DNA of 64,000 nucleotides from Brachionus manjavacas. Its lineage: Eukaryota > Rotifera > Eurotatoria > Ploima > Brachionidae. Shown here piece after piece: positions 56,640 to 64,000 of this stretch. The DNA lies in NCBI GenBank assembly GCA_019054805.1, contig JAHQIY010000015.1, positions 1,992,001-2,056,000 of the forward strand, in the 5' to 3' direction. The number at the start of each line of letters is the position of its first letter. Within the stretch, counting starts at the first letter, position 1. The translations under genes were made by a program, and so were the position numbers. The notes beneath the pieces are model-generated. The model made no database searches. It was not told the DNA's origin and saw only the letters and a list, made by a program, of their open reading frames with translations.

Positions 56640-56900
56640 ACTTAAACTAAAATATGATACTACATCATGAGGCCTTGGAAAAACTAAAACTATTAAAAGT
56701 CTCTAATCGACTTTTTGAGTTGTGCGAGAGATATGTTGGAGTAGGACTGAGCAATTCTGTTCCTTTAATAACCAGACTGGTAGAGGAGTACATGAAGAGT
56801 TTCGAATCAAGATTCATCGAATACCTGACTGCATTGTGTAATTGCTACCTGACTATTTCTTCTCATCTTCCTGAAGTCTCAATTTTGTAAACATGCATCA
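56640..56900 (+). mobile_element. Jockey-type LINE C-terminal fragment
   Basis: One open frame: HHEALEKLKLLKVSNRLFEL, CERYVGVGLSNSVPLITRLV, EEYMKSFESRFIEYL, ALCNCYLTISSHLPE. It is the best-preserved version of the C-terminal block shared with 48465-49440 and 53060-53912. It lacks the tagged 3' tail, so it is truncated at both ends. Confidence 0.75.
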
Positions 56901-57369
56901 CATGGAACTTTATTTTTCAATATATACCTTTTTAATTTCACTTTATTTTAACCTACTTAATTTAACTGTTAATTTGTTACAAAAAAATAAAAAAATAATC
57001 ACAAAGTTACTGATGATAAAAAAAAATTAAGGTCTCTACCCAAAAGAAAGTCTCCACCGCTGTTGGACTGCTCATGCTAAATCCTTGGTTTGAGCCGGTT
57101 TGATTCGGTTTGAATAATAATGAATAATAATTATCAAAATTCAAAAATTAATATTTCAAAATATATATTTCAAGGGTGTAGGGTAGTTATATTATATAAA
57201 TAATATTGAGTTATTTCTTATCTTCTTCCATTTAATCTATTTATATTATATATATTTATATTATTATATTTATATTTTATTTTTTTTGTTTTAAAAAAGG
57301 CCCAAAAACATCTCTAAATTTTAACAGTTTTTGTTCTCATCAACTAATTTTAATAGTAGTTGATAAAAT

Positions 57370-57375
57370 TTTATT
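57370..57375 (-). terminator. Candidate poly(A) signal of DONSON
   Basis: AATAAA on the minus strand about 47 nt past the stop codon at 57422. Confidence 0.45.
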
Positions 57376-57421
57376 GAAATAATTTTAAAAATAAAGAGTA
57401 AAAAAAAAATAAAAATTCTTG

Positions 57422-59479
57422 TTAAAAATTGCAGCAAAATTTCTCATCAACTAAACTAATTGATTTGATAGCTTGGGCCTCGCCGAATATGCCGTAAGAG
57501 CTTTTAAGCGATTTCAATTCACTTGAATCCATGAGTGAATCTAAATCAATTGATTCATCTTCTGGCTTTTTGGCACAATTCAACCCAGCCGATTGATCAT
57601 ACACATTACCAACCATGCTAAAATCTGTAACCTGAGTCACTTTGAATAAGTTACACAATCTGTGTATGTGGTATGGCATAATTGGTCCGATAAAATCAAT
57701 GGCATATTGAGTAAATGGTTCTCCTGATGAATTCAAGCTTTTGATCACGTTCTGTTCCACTTTTATCTTTTGTAGAGTAGCGCCGATAAACGAGACCGGA
57801 GATAAAAGAGTCGGTGGAATGCCGGTCAATGGACCACTACTGGACATACAACTTTTAGAATTTAATAAAAAGTTAAACAATGCCTGAACATCTCCACCTT
57901 CTGAGAAATACAAAGTCGACCGTGGCCTGTTATCAAAATTGTATGTCGAGTCTTTTTGTGCATTTTTACTATTCCTTTGTAAAATGGACGCTTTAAAGTT
58001 AACTGTTGAATTGAGGCCAATTTGTTCAAGCCATTCATCTGGTTCTTCGCAGTCATCATCATTTTCCTCGTCCTCTTCGTCAATTTCATCCTGAGCATTC
58101 TCATTCAAACACTTGTCTTTTCCGCTTGTGTTTAAATTCGAATCATTTTCGTCACCAAAACTCTTGTTTATTTTATCATTCGAATTTTCACTATTGACCA
58201 GATCCGGGTTGGAGTTTTCATTTTTGAAATCGCCTGATTCGGACTTTTTCATTCCCACGGGAGCCAGTGGCATACTGAAATTTATGTCTTTAAATGCCTG
58301 ACGCAAGCCTTTGGTCGACGGGGTCAAGATAGCCGTCATTTCTTGGCTACCATCAACATTTTCTGCTTTGAAAAGAACCATAAAAGAATGGGTTAGAACA
58401 TAAAAGTATGGACAATGATTGCTCTTAAGGCTATTGTACAAAGACTTTAAACTTGTGTTCCTAAATAATTTAGAAATTCAAAGATTTCTAATTTTTTTAG
58501 TTGAATTTTATTTTTTAAATTACCAGCTTTTGGCCAAAGATTTCTGGATTTCTGTATTCAAAGGTTCAGCGCTCAAATTTCCCATGCTCACATTCCTTGG
58601 ATACAGATTCAACCATGGCAGATACGGAAACGTCCAATAGCTTATTGACTCACAAAAAAGTGTTTTATACAAGTCTCTGTTAATTTCATTTGAATTCTTT
58701 TCAAAAAAAATCAATGGTCATTTTGGAAAAAAGGACAAAAATTGTACCTACATGAATGTGCTGCTCTAGATTACTGTAGAAAGTGTTAAACTTTGAATAG
58801 TTGAGAATAGCTTCGGACTCGTGCTGCGATTTGATGGCCATGTTACAACTAAATGTTTTACTAGATAAAAATCTAAGTCTTGTCTTAAGGGTCCAGTCGA
58901 TCGGAAGCAGATTTTGGTGCTCAAATTGGTAGGTAATTTTGGGTTCATTTTTTTCGTCGATTTTTTTGTCTGATTCTAAAGTATTCTCTGTGGACAAAGT
59001 TGAGCAGATATTTTTTATTATTTGAGGACATAGATCTGTTAATTTAGCCTCAGTCTAGGACAAAAAATAAAAATAAAAATGATAGAATTATTTAGTTGTT
59101 TACTTTGGGTTTGGCAAAAGTTTCAGATTGCTTTTCAGGTGATCTTTTATTCGAGTTAAAAAAAGAGAATAAGTCATTGTTCTTAAAAAAGTGCTTTATA
59201 GATAATTTAGATCTAGTCATAAAGTTTCCGTACTTCAGACGAAAAATTTGATGCATTGCTCAGATTAGCACCGATTGAGAATCGGCTAAAAATGTTTCTT
59301 GTTATTTTAGGCTGAGGCTGTGCTATTTCATCGTTGTCTGTGGTGGCCGTATTTGAATTGAAATGTTCTGTTTTTCGCTTTGATGATTTGGACCTTGAAA
59401 GCGATACTACCTTGGGTTTTTTCCATGGCGACGGAGGTGGCTGATTGCTTGTGTTAACTGCTTCCACTGATGAAGACAT
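57422..59479 (-). CDS. DONSON: DONSON (downstream neighbour of SON) orthologue
   Basis: Five exons, 59479-59234, 59193-59104, 59054-58752, 58696-58524 and 58460-57422; 1851 nt, 616 residues (human 566). Conserved stretches in order: RNIFSRF near residue 70, LPIDWTLKTRLRFLSSKTFS, ISYWTFPYLPWLNLYPR, KSWNTSLKSLYNSLKS (W split over an intron), NHCPYFYVLTHSFMVLFKAE, TPSTKGLRQAF, an acidic patch with DEWLEQIGL, ALFNFLLNSKSC, GIPPTLLSPVSFIGATLQ and IDFIGPIMPYHIHRLCNLF. DONSON is a nuclear factor that helps assemble the CMG helicase at origins and protects replication forks. Introns are 38-63 nt; the acceptor before exon 2 (TATAAAG) is A-rich and the weakest. The C-terminus differs from vertebrates and ends KFCCNF. 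Confidence 0.95.
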
Positions 59480-60370
59480 GCTCGTTGTTTAAATTTTTTT
59501 AAAATTTAAATATTTCTAAAAATTTACCATTTTTTCTTAAAAAAATTAGCTTATTTTTTCTAAGTTTCAAAATTAGTTTAACCATTCAAATCTAAATGAT
59601 AATTTAGCTCTAGTCTGTCCATTGAACAACACTGTGACTTTTTTTGGAAGCAATTAAAAATTTTCTAAAAGTACTTTAAATTTCATCAATCGACAAAAAA
59701 GAAAATATTTATTTTTTTATTTGAAATCAATGAAAATTAAGAACAAATTAAATCAAATTTATTTAATAATATTTGTTAGTAAAAATTTATTGTTTAAATT
59801 GAAATTTAATTTTTCTGACTTTGATTTTAAAGAATTATTTTTTTTATGAGTTTTTAATAATGCAAAATTGTGATGTTAAAAAAATAACGAAACAATATAA
59901 GAGATAAAAAAGGGATCAAGAGTTTTTTCAAGAATTATCTATTGAATCTTAGTGACTCGAAGACTAATATTAAAAAGCAATTTAAATTTTTCAAATTTTT
60001 TAAATTCTAAAGATTCTATTTAAAAATTTTATCTTTAATCAAAGAATTTAATTATTGATCTTTTTAATTAAATCAAACTCTAATATCATTTTTTTGTTTT
60101 TTTTAGCAAATTTAGTCTGATCAAAAATAAATATGAATAATTTATTCAAAAAGTTCCCTAAAAAAACAAGCTTTATTGTTGATACTTAAAATTTTGATTG
60201 AGGAAACAATCTGGAGCTTGATTATAAATAATAAAATTTATAATATTATAAATCATTCAAGAAAAATTAATAAAAATAAATACACTTAATAAGTACTAAA
60301 AAAAGCTCTCAATAATTTAATTTAGTTGTAAAAATTATCAAACATTTTCATTTTTTTTATAAAATAAATC
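59480..60370. other. AT-rich intergenic gap
   Basis: Between the DONSON start and the 3' end of the CUB gene, both on the minus strand. No ORF, repeat or foldback recognised; it should include the DONSON promoter. Confidence 0.5.
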
Positions 60371-62976
60371 TCAAACTATAAATAAAACAATATAAAACAT
60401 TAAAGTTATTTTTTTTGCATTATTATTCAAAATAGTGATTGTAGCTTTGTTTTTTTCAATTGCATTTTCTTCGATTGAGGCGATCGCTTTTGCTGAAACC
60501 AAATTATTTTTATGCAAAATTTTTCCTTTTTTAATATTACCTCGATCTAAGCAGAAGATTAAATTTTAATTAAAAATAAATAAATTTTTTGCTTAATTAC
60601 TTGTATTAATAAAATAATAGGAGGCCTGGAAGCCTTTGCCGTCAAACACATTGTTCGAATAAAAAGTTACATGAAAAAAGCCTCCATCAGAGACTATTGT
60701 GCCGGGTTTGTTGACCCCACAAAATCGGCTAAAGAATCTATCTCTATTCTGAAAATTTGACAATTCCACGTAATCACTTTTGGTGTCACTGCCACATCTT
60801 TAATTTTGTTAATTAAGAAATTTTTATTTTACTTTTTAAATTAAACTTACTGCCCAACTCCTTCGATGTCAAATGTGTGGAACGTGATCTGAACTTTCTC
60901 ACCCTTTAATCCAATAAAGTAATAATGGCATTCCAATTCTCTTGGATACAGGCCGGGATAATTCGGCGTTGTAAAATATCCATTTTGTCTATGAGTACTA
61001 TTAAAAAATATTTTACATTCACTATTTTTCGCCAATGTTCCACTTTCCTTCAAATCAAAACCAAAATCTAAAATCATTGTTTAATTTATCAGTCGAATTA
61101 AATTAATTTTTTTTTTAAATAATTGATTTTTAAAGCTTTTTGTTTAATTTAACTTTTCTTTATCTTTTATTTTTTATTCTTTTTCCATGCATCAAAACTT
61201 CTGTTTCTGTTAAAGTTCATAGGGCTTATGTTAAATAGGCTTAATTTAGATAGTTACTTTTTTTCAGAAAATTCAAATTCTAAAATCTACATTTTTACCA
61301 TCATAATGGCAACAAAAACCTTGCAATTAAAGAGGTAATTGTTTCTTTCTGATAATTCCAAATTCATTCCAACATCAATCATGTTAAGATTTTTTGAATA
61401 AACTTCTACATTTTAAATTCTAGACATCGTGACAAAGAGATTTCCTAGATACGATCTTTTTTTTAGGCTGAAAATTGTTTTTGTAACTAAAAATTAATTT
61501 AAGTAATAAAATTTAATTTAATTGATTTTATTTCGCGAATTACGAAATAATTTAAAAATAGGGCTGTTAGGATTCCACTAAGGAAAATGTTTACTTAAGA
61601 ATATTTTTAAGGAGTCATGTCCAATTTGTAATCACCTAATCTGTGATCAGTCAAATCATTCTGGGTTGATGAACATAGATTTAATAAAATTAGATGTAAG
61701 AAAAATTTCGTGAACAAAAAAAAATTTTATAAAATTTTTTAAATTCTCAAAATTAATCTCTGAGTCACCATCATGAATTTTATACTCGACTTGAAAAAAA
61801 AAATATTTTTATGATATTATTATATAAATAATACTAAATCTAAAGCTTAAAGAAAAATTTTGCAAAATTAATTTCATAAAATTTAATTTTTTTAATTTTT
61901 TAGTGATTATTTTTTAAATTTTTTGACCCGATTTTGATCACTAATTATGACATCAAAAAAAAAATCTATGCATGATTTCTGGGTATTCACATACCCAGCA
62001 CGATTTGACCGATCACAGATCAAGTGAACATATGATCACAAATTGGACATGACCCTTTTTAAGAGTTTGAATCTTAAGACTCCTGTTTACCCATACTTTC
62101 ATTTTCAAACCTCAATTAAAATTTTTATATCAGATTTATTGATTTGTAAATTAGGAATTTTTATCAAAAATCTAAAATTAAAAAACTATATTACTCTAAA
62201 ATAAATGACTTATTTGGAAGGGTTATAGTAAAAAAAATAGAATTTTCTACCTTTGGTGAAACTATATCGGAGCAAATATCCACTGTAGTTTTTTCTTGAA
62301 TGTACACTTGATTGTCCAGTTTCGAAATTTCGCCTTATAGTTCTAAATCTCACTTGCAAGAAGTTACTTGCTGATACAATTTGTCGCGGCGTAAATGATA
62401 TATTTATACAATTGCATAAATCAAAGTTTTGATTGTTTAAATTAACGGTCATCAATTGGGAAGCATCATTTTTATCCACAGATCTGTCTTCATAAAATTT
62501 TAAACATATTGAATCAGAATATCGACAACTAAAAAATTTAAAATTTTAACAATTAAAAAATTTTAATTTAATTTACTCTATTTTATTGAATTTATTTACA
62601 TCAAAAGGATAATACAATTCAAATGTCTCATAGAATATTTGAATGCGTTCTCCAGGCTGGCCGTAAAATGTGTAAATGCACTCGATTTGGCTGTTCGATT
62701 TTTGGTAGTCGCTCATTTCGTGGTACATAGGTGGCTCTTTAAGATAGCCTTCGTTATTCTTTGAACTATTATCATTCCGAATTATAATGGGATTTTGGCA
62801 GCAGACTTAAATTAAATTGTAGATTTTTTTCTTAAACTTAGACAATATTTACTTGGATCAGTTTTGGTGATTGAATTTAATGTTCGCACATAGGGACTGA
62901 GCTGCAAGTGGCCCAGGATTTTGGCCGAAATTAAAAAAAAAATTTGGTAGAAATATTTTTCCACTCGGGTTTTCAT
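60371..62976 (-). CDS. Secreted two-CUB-domain protein
   Basis: Exons 62976-62853, 62805-62577, 62528-62251, 61067-60851, 60797-60601, a 6-nt exon 60546-60541, and 60492-60371; 1173 nt, 390 residues, or 388 if the tiny exon is skipped, in frame either way. A signal peptide opens the protein (FYQIFFLISAKILG). CUB 1 starts CCQNPIIIRND and carries ECIYTFYGQPGERIQIFYE and YSGYLLRYSF. CUB 2 starts ECKIFFNSTHRQNGYFTTPN and carries YPGLYPRELECHYYF, DYVELSNFQNRDRFFSRFCG, VSDGGFFHVTFYSNN and GKGFQASYYF. The last residues, KKITLMFYIVLFIV, are a hydrophobic end that could be a GPI-anchor signal. The CUB 2 wording resembles animal SOL-1/Neto-like receptor-auxiliary proteins, but with two CUBs and no clear TM domain I leave the function open. 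Confidence 0.88.
60541..60546 (-). other. Possible 6-nt microexon of the CUB gene
   Basis: On the minus strand, ATCGAG is bounded by a strong acceptor (TTCTGCTTAG) and donor (GTAATATT), and preserves frame between the CUB 2 exon and the last exon (adding Asn-Arg, or an equivalent pair, depending on split codons). Skipping it also preserves frame, so it may be optional or spurious. Confidence 0.4.
61612..62055. mobile_element. hAT-like MITE with 8-bp TSD
   Basis: Terminal inverted repeats of about 60 bp: gagtcatgtccaatttgt, then ctgtgatcagtcaaatc and ctgggt, against (reverse of the right end) gggtcatgtccaatttgtga, ctgtgatcggtcaaatc, ctgggt. The right arm ends in its own small hairpin (ctgggtattcacatacccag). 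Direct repeats tttttaag flank it (61604-61611 and 62056-62063). An 8-bp duplication is the hAT pattern. The 444 bp element is non-coding and lies in a CUB-gene intron. Confidence 0.85.
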
Positions 62977-64000
62977 TTATTAGCTAGCAACAAAAAATCC
63001 AGAACTGATCAAGTGTACTGAGAATGCTGACTCGGTTTCAAGACTAATATCCGTGTTAGCTTTTTTGTTTTATTGGAAAAATCATAGCGCTCAAAAATTT
63101 AATTAAAAAATCTATCAACAACAAAAAAAGTGAGTGAATGATTGAAGTAACTTAGACGATTTCAAGTATTTCGACAAATTTAATTCATTATAGTGCTGGA
63201 AATTCACACAATAACTTTTTTTAAGATAAATTTAATTTTTTTGATCAGGAAATTTATTTATTAAAAATCAGACTCAAATCAGCTACCTATTGATTTTTAT
63301 TCAAAAGTGACACATGAGAATTCTGCATTCAATTTTGGACCATAAATCCGCTTTAAGAAAATAATGCCACTCAATACTTTTGGTACAACTGGCTGTCCTC
63401 TTTTTGCAAAAAATTTTAGACTTAATCAAGCGCTGACTAAACAAGAGATTTAGACTCTCGACTAATTTATAAAATAAATTGTTTAAATTAAAAGAATAAA
63501 AATAAACAAATTTAACATTGATTGCCACATATTAAAATTTGGATTTGTTATTTGGGCAAAACAATAAGCTAATATTAAATACACAATTTAATTCATTGAT
63601 TTGAAAAACAATCATTAGTTTCTATCGATTTGCATCATGATGCTGTTGCAAGCAAACAAAAAATTTTCATTTTTGCTTTAATTAAGGTCTGCTAATTGTA
63701 CTTGATCGATTTAAAGGGTCACTTAAATTTATACGGAGTTAGACAATATTCTGATTGAATATATTTAATTAATTTAATGCAGTTTGTACTTAGGACTCAG
63801 GCAAAGCAAATGGGTCTAAATACATCAGTTTTTTAGATGCAATTACTGAAAGCTACTAGATATCCAAAAAAATTTTCCATGAAATGTTTTTAAACAAACA
63901 ATTAAAAAATATTTAAGCCTTTATTTATTGAAATTTGCATACAATTAATGCTAAAAATAAAATTATATTTTTTCAGGGAATAGATAGAATGCTATGGGAA
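62977..64000. other. AT-rich end of window
   Basis: Upstream (promoter side) of the CUB gene. An open minus-strand stretch at 63301-63528 has a few Cys but no recognisable family, signal peptide or supporting splice sites. Nothing else is supported. Confidence 0.4.

Larger units (their letters stand above)
52340..57421. other. Transposon-filled intergenic region
   Basis: Contains three plus-strand pieces of jockey-type LINEs (53060-53912, 53925-55660, 56640-56900), a foldback element inserted in the first of them, and a zinc-finger-like remnant (55644-55990). A less AT-rich patch at 57035-57110 (a doubled ggttTGATtcggttTGA-like motif) is unexplained. No host gene is visible. Confidence 0.6.

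Noticed and set aside
57035-57110. tRNA- or SINE-like patch with ggtttgattcgg
   Set aside because: The B-box is imperfect, no A-box or cloverleaf could be drawn, and no second copy was seen.
63301-63528. 75-codon minus-strand ORF with four Cys as a secreted peptide
   Set aside because: No signal peptide, no motif, AT-typical composition; indistinguishable from chance.

Overview
This 64 kb window is eukaryotic: an invertebrate animal with very AT-rich DNA, many 35-70 nt introns alongside a few of 1-5 kb, animal-specific genes, and abundant decayed CR1- and jockey-type LINEs. A monogonont rotifer such as Brachionus fits well, but this is an inference from composition and repeat style, not a proven identity. 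No prokaryotic features (operons, Shine-Dalgarno sites, CRISPR) are present.

Layout, left to right. 1-5568 (-): 5' part of a KY/hillarin-type transglutaminase-like gene whose catalytic residues look substituted. 6664-8915 (-): an unrecognised Pro/Gln-rich plus helical protein. 12266-19915 (+): a complete 19-exon ABCC1-type (MRP) ABC transporter; one 2.3 kb intron carries a 5'-truncated LINE with a 14 bp target-site duplication. 23552-34373 (-): a complete 7-exon RASA1 (p120 RasGAP) gene, SH2-SH3-SH2-PH-C2-RasGAP. 42075-47464 (+): a two-exon calpain of the small-optic-lobes/CAPN15 class. 51543-52339 (+): a small unrecognised single-pass membrane protein with a dense cysteine cluster. 57422-59479 (-): a complete DONSON gene (replication-fork and replisome assembly factor). 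60371-62976 (-): a secreted two-CUB protein with a possible 6-nt microexon and a hydrophobic C-terminus.

For every gene called complete, the splice sites were placed by eye and the summed exon lengths are divisible by three: ABCC 4485 nt, RASA1 3993, CAPN15 2055, DONSON 1851, the CUB gene 1173 and the Cys-rich gene 699. The genes are unrelated housekeeping, signalling and transport genes; nothing suggests a co-regulated cluster.

The space between and inside the genes is where the structure is. It holds at least six foldback (MITE-like) elements, one with an 8-bp target-site duplication and one nested in a LINE; a MULE transposase fragment between inverted ends built from a GATACTAA motif; a SINE-like pair with a B-box; a GACCG-rich dispersed repeat; a degenerate ~300 bp tandem repeat; and repeated copies of one jockey-type LINE 3' tail. 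No convincing new multi-gene system was seen. The points most worth checking are the apparently dead transglutaminase fold, the missing H-loop histidine in NBD1 of the ABC transporter, the Ser-rich insertion inside the RasGAP catalytic domain, and the unrecognised Cys-rich membrane protein.
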